A DNA stretch of 64,000 nucleotides from assembly GCA_900542145.1 (NCBI GenBank), contig UQMF01000013.1, positions 3,825-67,824 of the forward strand. Reading direction: 5' to 3'. The translations under genes were made by a program, and so were the position numbers. A model generated the notes under the pieces. That model ran no database searches. It worked only from the letters and a program-made list of their open reading frames with translations, and was not told the DNA's origin. The DNA is from an uncultured Oscillospiraceae bacterium (GTDB taxonomy: Bacteria > Bacillota > Clostridia > Oscillospirales > Ruminococcaceae). The number at the start of each line of letters is the position of its first letter. The stretch's first letter is position 1. Below, in pieces: positions 24,791-33,617 of the stretch.

Positions 24791-25233
24791 CCTCCCCGTA
24801 CCAGCACGGTGGAGGTCTGCTCCCCTGCCGTTACCGTGATCTCGTATAATCCGTCGCGCTCCGTAATGCTCAGGCTGTCCGCACTGGAGATCCTGTCGCC
24901 GTCCCGGGCGGTTATTTCCTCGCCGACGGGAGTGTATTTCTCATACAGCTCCCCATCATCGCACCAGATCAGGCTCACCAGCCCGTCGGATTCCACCGCC
25001 GCGCCGCCGTTGTCCATAAGCGTGATCCTCTCCGCCGATCGAAACTTGTTGGCGACGTATTTTATGGACGCCGCCGACCCGAAGGACTGCTGATATCCCG
25101 TCTTTATTCTGCCGTAGGTGTCAGCAGCCACCGCGACCGCCAGCAGCATGCAGACCGCGAATAGTACGAAAAGCAGCATGCTGCTCACCGCCGAAGCCGT
25201 ATCGGCAAATGATCTGTCACTGCGATATTTCAT
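24784..25233 (-). CDS. DUF4860-like membrane protein
   Basis: The 149 residues start MKYRSDRSFADTASAVSSMLLFVLFAVCMLLAVAVAADTY, a single membrane helix, followed by a beta-rich external domain (LIWCDDGELYEKYTPVGEE). The pattern fits DUF4860, a family that sits in clostridial pilus-like clusters; the role is unknown. ATG 25233 follows GGGAG and abuts the previous stop. A longer in-frame start exists but lies inside the upstream gene. Confidence 0.65.
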   Translation of the reverse strand: MKYRSDRSFADTASAVSSMLLFVLFAVCMLLAVAVAADTYGRIKTGYQQSFGSAASIKYVANKFRSAERITLMDNGGAAVESDGLVSLIWCDDGELYEKYTPVGEEITARDGDRISSADSLSITERDGLYEITVTAGEQTSTVLVRGGC

Positions 25234-25234
25234 A

Positions 25235-25549
25235 TCAGTTCTCCCTCTGAATGACCGTGACTGTCGGGCGCACATTAGAAGCGAAGCGCTCATAATGCAC
25301 CAGATAGCGGCTCTCGTCAAACACCACGCCGTAGCTCTGCGTGAGATATTCCAGGCTGTCCGGATAGGCTCCCTCGGCGGCGTAGCAGAGCGTTATTCCA
25401 TTTTCCACAGACTGCTTCACCTGCGCCAGCCGCTCCTCATCAGAAGCGTGGGAGGCATTCCCCAGGGCGAGGACCAGCCACAAGATCATCACCGCGAACA
25501 GCACTATGCCAAGCGCCGCAGGCAGCGCCCTGAAATTCAGATTCTTCAT
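25235..25549 (-). CDS. Small pilin-like membrane protein
   Basis: The 104 residues have one N-terminal helix (LPAALGIVLFAVMILWLVLAL), then a short alpha/beta domain with YAAEGAYPDSLEYLTQSYGVVFDESRYLVHYE. That AEGAYPxSLEYL segment is typical of the region after the helix in type IV pilins and ComGC-like proteins. There is no canonical cleavage motif. It begins four bases after the PilC-like gene stop. Confidence 0.7.
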   Translation of the reverse strand: MKNLNFRALPAALGIVLFAVMILWLVLALGNASHASDEERLAQVKQSVENGITLCYAAEGAYPDSLEYLTQSYGVVFDESRYLVHYERFASNVRPTVTVIQREN

Positions 25550-25553
25550 GATA

Positions 25554-26603
25554 TCACCCCAGCACGGACATAATGTTCATCATCGGTATCATAAGCATGA
25601 GCAGTATTGCGCCGATGAGCAGCCCGAGAATCACTATCATCGCCGGCTCGATAACGGCGGTGAGATTCATCAGGCTTCGCTGAGTTTCCTCGTGGTAGTT
25701 GGAACTTATGCGCTTCCACACGCTCTCAAAGCTGCCGGAGGAATACGCCAGCTTCAGCGACCTCGCATACAGCGGAGGGAGCAGACGGCTGCTTAACACT
25801 GCGTCCGGGAAGCTCTCGCCGTTTATGACGCGCTTCTCGCAGTCGCTGTAGCGCTCCGCCACGCGTCTGTCCCGGATAAAGCTGCGGATATTTGACCGCA
25901 TGATCATGTCCTCCGGAGAGATTCCGGCGCTGACGTTAATGCTGACCGCCTTGGTCAGGTCGCACAGGGAAAGCTTCTCCGCAATTCCGCGAGTGAACGG
26001 CAGAGCGGAAGCCAGCCTGCGGACGAATCCTCCGGTCTTTGAAAGCCTGGACAATATCGCGATGACCGCGGAAATCACGATAAGCGCCAGCAGAACTATC
26101 ATTATAACGATACCGGAATTGTAGGCAAGCTCCACGGTATTCTTCACCGTGCCGCTCACGGAGCTGTCAAACTGGGAGAATATATCCCCGAACATCGGGA
26201 TAACCATGACCACCAGTACGATCATTACCACCGTCATCATCAGCAGGAGCACCATCGGGTGCAGCACCGCAGAGCGCAGCGCCCGGCGTATCTCGTCGCG
26301 CTCGTCATAGTATTCCGCCAGCCCCCGGAGGACTTCCTCCAGCTTACCGCTCATCTCGCCAACGGAGATCATATCCGCCGCGTATTCCGGGAATCTCCCC
26401 GTGCTGCGCACCGCCGCAGAAAGGGATTCGCCCTTACCCACCGCGCCGGATATTTCCATGCAGGCAGCCTTCAGCGTGCCCTCCGGGATATCCTCGCACA
26501 GGAGCTCAAGCCCGTCCGCAGCCCCGATTCCGGAGCCTATCATCATGGAAAGCTGCTCGCAGATATATTCCACCTGACCGTAATCCAGCTTCTTTATTCT
26601 CAT
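25554..26603 (-). CDS. PilC/GspF-family inner-membrane platform protein
   Basis: GspF/PilC proteins are the membrane rotor on which pilus ATPases act. The 349 residues carry two T2SSF domains: about 15-140 (YICEQLSMMIGSGIGAADGLELL...GLAEYYDERDEIRRAL) and about 215-345 (FTRGIAEKLSLCDLTKAVSINVSAGI). Three membrane segments sit near residues 115-140, 165-185 and 320-345. GGAGG precedes the ATG. It is followed directly by the four pilin-like genes and PilT. Confidence 0.9.
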   Translation of the reverse strand: MRIKKLDYGQVEYICEQLSMMIGSGIGAADGLELLCEDIPEGTLKAACMEISGAVGKGESLSAAVRSTGRFPEYAADMISVGEMSGKLEEVLRGLAEYYDERDEIRRALRSAVLHPMVLLLMMTVVMIVLVVMVIPMFGDIFSQFDSSVSGTVKNTVELAYNSGIVIMIVLLALIVISAVIAILSRLSKTGGFVRRLASALPFTRGIAEKLSLCDLTKAVSINVSAGISPEDMIMRSNIRSFIRDRRVAERYSDCEKRVINGESFPDAVLSSRLLPPLYARSLKLAYSSGSFESVWKRISSNYHEETQRSLMNLTAVIEPAMIVILGLLIGAILLMLMIPMMNIMSVLG

Positions 26604-26618
26604 ACAAATCCCTCCGGG

Positions 26619-27797
26619 TCAATAGTAATACAGCGCCGAATAATTACCGCTGTCCGAAATGTAGCCGGCGATTTTTTCCTTGTCCGCCGAACCTGCGTAA
26701 AACGTAGCGTCTGCGATGTTGTAACCGTGTCTTGACAGGTACAGCTCCGGAGTAATCCAGCCGGTTTCCTCCGTCCATATCTCATTCCACGCGTGGTAGA
26801 TATTTTCCTTGGCGTAGCCGACCACCAGACGGGTCGGTATATCCTGCGAACGGAGCATTGCCGCCATCAGCGAAGCATAGTCATAGCATATCCCCGACCG
26901 CTTTTTCAGCACGCTGTCCGGGTCCGGAACATATCCACTCTTCACCGTTGCCGCAAGCTCCCGGTCATAGGTCACATTGTCGGTTATCCACGAAAATACC
27001 GCTGCGGTCTTTCCGATGGTGCCGGTTTTCCCGGCGCACAGCTGCGCAGCTTTCTCAACGCAGGCAGAGTTCTGACTGAACTTTACATATCTGTTCGGAT
27101 ACAGAAAAGGCATTGGTTCGCTCTTTATATTTACCGAGAGCACCTGCTCAAGCACTTTTGTATAGCGGTCGCCCTCGGTTTGCTCGTATATCTGCACCGT
27201 GTATTCGCCGCTGCCGCAGGAAAGTGGGTAGTATTCCGTCACGCCCCCGGTTGGCACATCATGGTCGTATGTATTGCCGCCGCTCACGATACGCAGCTTC
27301 ACGCGCTTTCCGCTCTCGTTCCAGCAGACGGATATGTACCCCTCGCCGGAGTTGCTGTAATCCACCAGCACCTTGTCGTTGCCGACGGTGTCCTTCCCGG
27401 GGGAAAGCGGAACTCTCACCTCGGGTATGACCACGTTCACCGGCTCCGGGGCGGTAGTCTGCGCCGTTGCCGAAGTGGTAGTGACCATAGTTGTAGTCGT
27501 GACCTCATGCTGCGGCTCGGATTCTGTCAAGGCAGCTTCTACAGATTCCACCGTGACCGGAACAGGCTCCCGGGTAGGCTCTGCGGATTCCTCCGTGGTC
27601 GGCACAGGCTCCCGGGAATCTGCGGAGAGCACCTCCACGGACACGCTGTCCGCAGTGGATTCCGCAGGAGCAGCGCTCTGAAGCTCCAACGTTGCCGCCG
27701 GAGTGCTCTCCGCGGACTGCGCCGGAATCCCCTCGTCGGCGGCACAGCCGGATAGCAGCGCAATACTCAGCAGCGCCGCGAATATTCTCTTGTCCAA
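26619..27797 (-). CDS. Lipoprotein with transglutaminase-like domain
   Basis: A lipobox (ALLSGCAAD) follows an eleven-residue hydrophobic stretch, so this is an exported lipoprotein of 392 residues. A Thr/Glu/Ser-rich spacer (about 20-120) leads to a beta domain and then a transglutaminase/protease-like core. The core Cys is in KKRSGICYDYASLMAAMLRSQDIPTRLVVGY and the His in YHAWNEIW. Such domains cleave or cross-link peptides, or bind them. The start is TTG at 27797 with GGAGGCGG upstream. It sits between the CapA-like and the pilus-like genes with 31- and 15-base gaps. Confidence 0.85.
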   Translation of the reverse strand: MDKRIFAALLSIALLSGCAADEGIPAQSAESTPAATLELQSAAPAESTADSVSVEVLSADSREPVPTTEESAEPTREPVPVTVESVEAALTESEPQHEVTTTTMVTTTSATAQTTAPEPVNVVIPEVRVPLSPGKDTVGNDKVLVDYSNSGEGYISVCWNESGKRVKLRIVSGGNTYDHDVPTGGVTEYYPLSCGSGEYTVQIYEQTEGDRYTKVLEQVLSVNIKSEPMPFLYPNRYVKFSQNSACVEKAAQLCAGKTGTIGKTAAVFSWITDNVTYDRELAATVKSGYVPDPDSVLKKRSGICYDYASLMAAMLRSQDIPTRLVVGYAKENIYHAWNEIWTEETGWITPELYLSRHGYNIADATFYAGSADKEKIAGYISDSGNYSALYYY

Positions 27798-27828
27798 CTG
27801 ACCGCCTCCTTTAATTCACAGCAGGTAA

Positions 27829-30800
27829 TTACCTCTGCGCCCTCATATCCCTCAGCAGGATATAACTATCGTCCACGGAACTGAATACGCGCCGGCTGCC
27901 GTCAGTGATTATCTCGCTGATATATGCGCCAGCCTGGCGGTAGAATTCTTCCTCATAGTGTATAATGTCCACGCCGCCCAGCGGAAAGCTGTCGGAAGCG
28001 TAGAACTTTCTCGAAATGTCAATAACGTAGCAGCCCGTCACGCATGCGAAGCGTTCCTCGCACAGCGAGATGAAGCGCTTCTTTATCATGAACATCTTGT
28101 CGGTTTCCAGCTTGCGCAGCCTGTGATCCAGGTCGATGTAGCTGTCCTTCGGCTCCGACTTTATCAGAATGATATGCGCGCCGTATTTCTTTTTGAGCAT
28201 TTCCCCGAAGCGCATTATGGATTCCGCGCAGGATTTCATGCCGCGCCGCTCGAACAGCCAGCACTCCCGGCATTCGTCCTGGATTCCCTTATAGAAATCC
28301 GTGCGGCGGATAAAGTCGTCGGTTTCAAACAGCGCACCGTGGTATTCCGTCATGCGGCAGATAAGGTCGCTGAGATCCACTACCACCCAATCGGAATCAC
28401 TGCCGGCAAGGTCAGCGTCGCCGCTTCTGACAAGGGCGTCCTGGAGTATCCTGCGGCGCCACCTGCTGCCGTTGAATGCACCGGTGCCCTCCGGCAGGCT
28501 TACGTCCACCGGCTTATCAAAAGCGAGTATTGCAGGCTGCTTGCAGATATAGGTGCCGATATGCGCCCGGCTGCAATTCACGGATTCCCTTGAAACGCTG
28601 CTGCCCCAGATGTCCACCGTCATTTTCCGCAGGGAGGAAGCGTACCTGCGCATTTGTACCTTCCCTCTCAGCAGGAATACCAGCTCCGCATTCTCCTCGT
28701 TGACCGCAATGCCGCTCTCGATGGAAAGCAGCCTTGCAAGCTTGCGTACTATGCCGTATTTACCACGGAATGCCGGCTCATAGAAATCATATGTACGTCC
28801 GGTGCGTCCGGCAAGCAGTTCCTGGATTATCGCCGCCGCCCGGACAAGCTCCTCTGCGCCGCTCTCCCCGGCGAAAAACTCCTCCACGCAGGAAAGCTCG
28901 CAGGAGCCAGTACGCCTCAGACGCAGCAGCCTGTCGCGGTTCGCAGCCGCGAATTCCGCGTTGGTGTAGGCTATCAGCTGGTCGGAGGCAAGCTCCATAT
29001 CCAGCAGCCAGCCGAAATAGGAGCGCTCGGTCATATTCTCGTAGTATTTCATCACGCGGCTGAACCAGATATTCTCGTCCGGGGCGGAAATGCAGGTACG
29101 TCCACCACCGGAAGTCAGCTCCACCGCCGCACGGTATGCGTCGTTGTAGTACAGCGGCTCGTGGTCATCCGCACCGTCGCCTGCCGTGAAATAATTTCCG
29201 GAAATGTCCACGATGAGCGGTCTGACCTGGCTGATGAAGAACTCCTCCATGTCATGCAGGAACTGGGTCATTCCCTTTTTGGGGTGGCAGACGCGCAGCT
29301 CGCTGTCCTTGGCGCTGTGATTCGTGAACCTGTTCCTGAACAGAATTATCCTTTCGGGCGGCACAACCGCAGTCAGCCGCTGACAGTACCTTCGCAGAAG
29401 CGGCTTCCACACCCGGTCGCCAAACGGCGGATTTATCCTGGTCAGCCTGTCCAGGTGCTCCCGGTAGAATTCCGACTGGCGGAACGCCCTGGTATCCGTG
29501 AAGAAAAGCGGCTCCTGCCCCGGCTCCCCGGGCAGGATAAAGCACGCGGTTTCCGCTGCCGACAGCAGATCCACCGCAACGTAATCCGGTCTGACCGCAA
29601 GCACTGCGCCGGAAATATCCTTGCTGAGGTCAAGCCGAAGCTTGTCGCCGGCGTCCTCGCTGATGTGCCTTACTCCGCTGCGGCAGCCCAGGGAGATCTG
29701 CGACAGGCGCATTGCTCCCCTGCTGCAGCGGAATCCCTGACCCGTGGCGAAAACCCTGTCCAGCTGCTCGGAGCCGCACAGAAGCACTCTCGGCTTGCGC
29801 GGAATGCACGGCAGCCCCTTTCCGACCGCCGCCCGGGTTCGCTCCAGGGAATCCCTCCCTGCAAGGCTATGCGCCGGGAACACAGGAATAACCTCCGCGC
29901 CGCGCTCCGTGACCTCGGTCATCACCGGAATGCAGGAGCACTTCACCTCAACGCCATCAGCTCCCCGGAATATCTCCGCCCGGAGTATCACGCCGTCGCG
30001 GTTGCCCTCCATCTCGTCCATATCGGAGATGAGATTCCCCAGGGAGTATGCGCAGGGAACCACCCTGCCGGAATATGTCTTTATGGTCGTGAACCGCTGC
30101 ACCATATGTGGGTGGGAACCGAAAATAATATCAGCGCCTGCCTCCGCCATGAAGTGCGCCTCGTTTGCCTGGGCGGTCCTGACCGCCTGGGAATTCGCAA
30201 CGCCCCAGTGCATGTATGCGGCGATGAATTCCGCACCGTATTCCCTCGCCTGCTCCACCTGCTGCGCGAAGTATTCCCGGCTGTAAATACCTGATTCGCT
30301 GGTACTGCTGCCGCTGTTGGTTATCATCGTGCAGGCTATCACAGCTATCCGGAATCCGCGCACGTCAAATATCGCCGGGGAATCCCCCAGGGTGCCGATA
30401 TTCCGCATTCCGCCGTGGTTTATGGCTGCAACAGTCCTGTTGAACATCTCGACGGAGCAGCTGCGGTTTGCCGCGGTTATCAGCCCGTGGAATCCTGCTT
30501 CCGCCGCCGCCATGATGAACGAAGAGGGAGCATTGCTGTTCGGCGAGCCGTCCTCGTTGCGGCGCTGCTCGCTTTCGAAGGGCGCCTGGTCGCAGCAGGA
30601 ATCCTCCAGCACAGCCGCCGCAAGGTCCGCCCCGGAAATTATCCCCCGGATATGCCGGAAGCAGTCGCAGAAGTCAAATCCGCGCTCTGCTGCGGATTTC
30701 TGCATGGAAGCGGTGCACATCATGTCCCCGGCGAACATCAAAACCGCACGGTTCTCCGGACTGGAGAGCCTGCGGCCTACCTCCACACGGGTGACGAACT

Positions 30801-31290
30801 TCTGCATATCGTCGGTGGTTATGGTTATTCTAGCGTGTCCCCGGGATTTTCCGGCGACCTCTCCGGCGGCGTTCACCACAGCAACGTCAGTGTTGTCCGA
30901 AACGAATACTGCGCCGGGGCGGCGGTTGCCTGCCTCCCAGTATATCTGCGCGGATTCCCCCGGCTCAATGCAGATAACGTTCTGCGCCTTCAGCCGTGTG
31001 CTTCCCGGGGTGAATTCCACGCGCCGGGAACATGCGCCGAGCACCTCCCTGCCGTTTTCCCGGACAAAAGCGCACACCTCCGCCAGATAATGCTTCCCGT
31101 TTGTGAATCCGAGTATTCCCTTCTCACAGCCTTTGGAATACCGCGATTTGTACAGTTTGTCCGGCTCCTCCGCCAGATAAAAGAACAGACGGTATCCGTC
31201 CGCACCGCTCACCGGGTCCCAGCGCAGCACCACTGCGCCATCACGGCCGGCAGCTGCAAATCTCCCGGGTGCATTAAGTTCAACTGCCAT
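27829..31290 (-). CDS. Multidomain CapA/DUF6270-like protein
   Basis: The 1153 residues show, in order, a fibronectin-III-like domain (about 10-95), a Big2-like Ig domain (FVSDNTDVAVVNAAGEVAGKSRGHARIT, about 105-165), a CapA metallophosphatase-like domain (FAGDMM near 187; GSHPHMVQ; YSLGNLI), and two regions recalling DUF6270, an SGNH-type fold often found in polysaccharide clusters. The first of these (about 500-720) is degenerate; the second starts VDIWGSSVSRES near residue 930. No signal peptide or membrane segment is visible, which is odd for Ig-like domains. I chose ATG 31290, next to GGAGAAA; it overlaps the upstream stop. Modification of a surface polymer is inferred. Confidence 0.7.
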   Translation of the reverse strand: MAVELNAPGRFAAAGRDGAVVLRWDPVSGADGYRLFFYLAEEPDKLYKSRYSKGCEKGILGFTNGKHYLAEVCAFVRENGREVLGACSRRVEFTPGSTRLKAQNVICIEPGESAQIYWEAGNRRPGAVFVSDNTDVAVVNAAGEVAGKSRGHARITITTDDMQKFVTRVEVGRRLSSPENRAVLMFAGDMMCTASMQKSAAERGFDFCDCFRHIRGIISGADLAAAVLEDSCCDQAPFESEQRRNEDGSPNSNAPSSFIMAAAEAGFHGLITAANRSCSVEMFNRTVAAINHGGMRNIGTLGDSPAIFDVRGFRIAVIACTMITNSGSSTSESGIYSREYFAQQVEQAREYGAEFIAAYMHWGVANSQAVRTAQANEAHFMAEAGADIIFGSHPHMVQRFTTIKTYSGRVVPCAYSLGNLISDMDEMEGNRDGVILRAEIFRGADGVEVKCSCIPVMTEVTERGAEVIPVFPAHSLAGRDSLERTRAAVGKGLPCIPRKPRVLLCGSEQLDRVFATGQGFRCSRGAMRLSQISLGCRSGVRHISEDAGDKLRLDLSKDISGAVLAVRPDYVAVDLLSAAETACFILPGEPGQEPLFFTDTRAFRQSEFYREHLDRLTRINPPFGDRVWKPLLRRYCQRLTAVVPPERIILFRNRFTNHSAKDSELRVCHPKKGMTQFLHDMEEFFISQVRPLIVDISGNYFTAGDGADDHEPLYYNDAYRAAVELTSGGGRTCISAPDENIWFSRVMKYYENMTERSYFGWLLDMELASDQLIAYTNAEFAAANRDRLLRLRRTGSCELSCVEEFFAGESGAEELVRAAAIIQELLAGRTGRTYDFYEPAFRGKYGIVRKLARLLSIESGIAVNEENAELVFLLRGKVQMRRYASSLRKMTVDIWGSSVSRESVNCSRAHIGTYICKQPAILAFDKPVDVSLPEGTGAFNGSRWRRRILQDALVRSGDADLAGSDSDWVVVDLSDLICRMTEYHGALFETDDFIRRTDFYKGIQDECRECWLFERRGMKSCAESIMRFGEMLKKKYGAHIILIKSEPKDSYIDLDHRLRKLETDKMFMIKKRFISLCEERFACVTGCYVIDISRKFYASDSFPLGGVDIIHYEEEFYRQAGAYISEIITDGSRRVFSSVDDSYILLRDMRAQR

Positions 31291-32998
31291 TTTCTCCGAC
31301 CTCTCGTTCATGATCAAAAGATTCTCTCAACGCAGCAAGCCTGCCGTAATTCCTGTAAAAGGAATAATAGGCGCTGCAAAAATGCTGTATGTCGTCTATC
31401 CTTATCCTGTAGCCGTCGTGCCGCACGAAGAAAGCCCCCAGCACCGCCGATGGGTATTTCAGGTACATCACATATTCCGGGTAGCCGTAGCCGTTCAGCA
31501 TGTATTCCGCCCGGTAGAATATCGTGTCCACCAGCTCCTCCGCGCGGAATTCCGGCAGGTAGCTGCACTCCAGCCCCTGCTCAGTTATCCGCGAATACAT
31601 CTCAAACGTGACGCAGAGCAGCTCCAGGTAAGTGTGATAGGTCGTATCCTGCCCGCGTATCCTGCGGAGGTTGACATTGGCATTCTTCAGCCCGAAACTC
31701 AGGTATCTGTCCTCCGGCAGGTGTTTTGTCAGTTCGTTCATTGAATACGCCACCCAGTGGTCGCGGTATTTCTCATATCCCTCACGGATAAATCTGTCCG
31801 CGGCGACCGCGGCGGCGTCCAGCCACTTCCGCTCCCCGGTCAGCCCGTATAGGCGGCACAGCGCAAATACAGCCTCGCCGTCGTAATACACCGTGCGGAA
31901 CTTTTCCTTCCGCTGGAGCGTGGGGAATTCCAGCACATGCCAGAAGCTTCCGTCACCCTGGTCGAACATCTCCAGTATCCCGTTGCCAAGCTCCCGGCAG
32001 AGCTTCGCGTACTTATCGCTGCCGGTGGCGCTCATGAATTCCGTCAGCATGATAACGGCGAGGGCGTTGCCACCGACCTTTATCTCACTGCGCGTCTTGT
32101 CCGCAAGGAATACCACATTCTCTCTGCCATCGCGATCGGGATATTTCCTGTAGGTATTCCCCACCATATAACCTACTGCCTTGATTATCTGGTTGAGGGT
32201 GAATCTTTCCCCGGTCAGACGGTAGGCACAGATAAGGCTCCAGATTGCCGAGGAATGCCGCAGGATATTATACCCGGGTATCTCCAGATGGTCGATAGGG
32301 TAGCAGCCGTACTCAAACCGCCCGTCCATTCTGACCTGCATTGAGAGATACTCCGCCGACGTAGTAATGACATCCAGTGCAGCGCTGTCGGTGAATTCCC
32401 CGATGATACGCCTGCCGCAGCGGCTTCCGCTCCCATACAGAGGGAACACCGCGCAGGAATCGTCGCAGAATCTGCTCTCGCAGTCGAAAAGCGTGACTTC
32501 CTCCGGGAATCCGGAGAGAGTGGGCAGTCCGCATTCTGCAAGATACTCGTTCAGGACCGGAAGCTCCAGCATGTGCTTCTTATAGGATATCACGCGGTTT
32601 CCGTTGATCTCCGCCTCGATGAGCGCGCATTCCAGCCGGTCGTCAAAGGCGATTCCGCGCCGGAAGAACTCATTCCGGCTGGCTGCAATACGCTTTTGAA
32701 GCTCCGCAAAAGGAATACGCTCCCGGGACGCCATGACGTCCGCCTTCACCCACACCGGCGCATAGTCGTACCTGCGGACGAACTCCGCGGACTTTTCGCA
32801 GGCGCTCTTCCACGCCTGCTCCGGTGTATTCTCCGCCGCCCGGAATACGAACGCGCGCTCGTTGGTGTCACAGACGGAAACGAATGCCGCACACAAACTT
32901 TCAACATTCCCTGCGGAATTGTCGAAAACTCCGTCTTCCCGGAAGCTCTTTTCCAGAAGGGAGAGCTTCTGCTCAAGCATATTCTGATACCCGTTCAT
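31280..32998 (-). CDS. Alpha/alpha-barrel-like protein paired with CapA/DUF6270
   Basis: The 572 residues have an N-terminal unknown part (about 1-200) and a helical part with repeated hairpins typical of (alpha/alpha)6 toroids: DGRFEYGCYPIDHLEIPGYNILRHSSAIWSL, YYDGEAVFALCRLYGLTGERKWLDAAAVAADRFI, and others. Toroids of this type are glycosidases, lyases or epimerases acting on sugars. I cannot assign active-site residues. There is no signal peptide. AGGAGGGGAG precedes the ATG, and a good promoter lies 35 bp upstream. It is the first gene of the surface module. Confidence 0.65.
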   Translation of the reverse strand: MNGYQNMLEQKLSLLEKSFREDGVFDNSAGNVESLCAAFVSVCDTNERAFVFRAAENTPEQAWKSACEKSAEFVRRYDYAPVWVKADVMASRERIPFAELQKRIAASRNEFFRRGIAFDDRLECALIEAEINGNRVISYKKHMLELPVLNEYLAECGLPTLSGFPEEVTLFDCESRFCDDSCAVFPLYGSGSRCGRRIIGEFTDSAALDVITTSAEYLSMQVRMDGRFEYGCYPIDHLEIPGYNILRHSSAIWSLICAYRLTGERFTLNQIIKAVGYMVGNTYRKYPDRDGRENVVFLADKTRSEIKVGGNALAVIMLTEFMSATGSDKYAKLCRELGNGILEMFDQGDGSFWHVLEFPTLQRKEKFRTVYYDGEAVFALCRLYGLTGERKWLDAAAVAADRFIREGYEKYRDHWVAYSMNELTKHLPEDRYLSFGLKNANVNLRRIRGQDTTYHTYLELLCVTFEMYSRITEQGLECSYLPEFRAEELVDTIFYRAEYMLNGYGYPEYVMYLKYPSAVLGAFFVRHDGYRIRIDDIQHFCSAYYSFYRNYGRLAALRESFDHEREVGENGS

Positions 32999-33032
32999 GA
33001 TCTCCCCTCCTGTTCCGGACGCGCTTTTTCTG

Positions 33033-33061
33033 ATTATATCATATCCCGGGGCTTTTGTAAA
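33033..33061 (-). promoter_or_regulatory. Promoter of the surface-module operon
   Basis: On the minus strand TTTACA (33061-33056), 17 bp, TATAAT (33038-33033). It drives the gene at 32998 and possibly everything down to pilT, because later gaps are 31 bp or less except for 41 bp before pilT. Confidence 0.78.
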
Positions 33062-33067
33062 GTACCG

Positions 33068-33202
33068 TCAGATGTCGATTATATCCTCGTCCTTCTTCTC
33101 GCCCTTGATCTCCTTGATTATCTTGTCGGCGGTCTTTGCGCCGACGATCACCGCCGCAAGCAGTGCTGCGCTGCTGAGGAGCCTGAATATTGCCTTTACC
33201 AT
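33068..33202 (-). CDS. 44-residue small membrane-associated protein
   Basis: The sequence opens MVKAIFRLLSSAALLAAVIV and ends with a highly charged tail (KEIKGEKKDEDIIDI). GGAGGTGA lies seven bases before the ATG. One short helix plus a charged tail suggests a small membrane-associated peptide. It is 27 bases after the methyltransferase-like gene and upstream of the surface-module promoter. No family recognised. Confidence 0.7.
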   Translation of the reverse strand: MVKAIFRLLSSAALLAAVIVGAKTADKIIKEIKGEKKDEDIIDI

Positions 33203-33229
33203 GTTATATCACCTCCGTCTGATTATATG

Positions 33230-33547
33230 TCAGAGCCCGTTCCACAAATACCTGTCAAGATCCACGAATCCGTCCTCGGATACTTCCACGCCCTCGGCAC
33301 GAAGCAGCTCCGCCTGCCTGTCCGAGCCGCCGAATGCGAACGCAGGCGCAGTCTTTCCGAAGCGGTTCAGCACACGATGGCAGGGGATAATTCCCGGCTC
33401 GGGATTCGCGTGCAGCGCATATCCCACCGCCCGTGCCCACCGCGGATTCCCGGCGAGCATTGCAATCTGCCCGTATGTCGCCACCTTGCCGCACGGGATC
33501 CTCCGCACGACATCGTAGATCATTTCAAATACGGATTTATCAGCCAT
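33230..33547 (-). CDS. MGMT/ATL-family DNA alkyltransferase-like protein
   Basis: These proteins remove alkyl groups from O6-alkylguanine in DNA, or flag the lesion. The 105 residues equal the C-terminal DNA-binding domain only, with the helix-turn-helix VPCGKVATYGQIA-like stretch (IPCGKVATYGQIAMLAG) and the PCHRV motif whose Cys accepts the alkyl group. The Cys is present, so this is not an ATL with Trp in its place. GGAGG precedes the ATG at 33547; upstream in-frame starts lie over the clpX terminator. Confidence 0.9.
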   Translation of the reverse strand: MADKSVFEMIYDVVRRIPCGKVATYGQIAMLAGNPRWARAVGYALHANPEPGIIPCHRVLNRFGKTAPAFAFGGSDRQAELLRAEGVEVSEDGFVDLDRYLWNGL

Positions 33548-33581
33548 GGTACCTCCATTCCATTCGAAACAAGCGGAATAC

Positions 33582-33612
33582 AAAAAACGGCAGACATCAA
33601 ATGCCTGCCGTT
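33582..33612 (-). terminator. Terminator of clpX
   Basis: On the minus strand AACGGCAG pairs with CTGCCGTT around an 11-base loop and runs into TTTTTG. It lies six bases after the clpX stop. Confidence 0.85.
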
Positions 33613-33617
33613 CCGGA

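Noticed and set aside
28654..30294. 546-residue plus-strand frame
   Set aside because: It is antisense to the CapA/DUF6270 gene, with no domain and no ribosome site.
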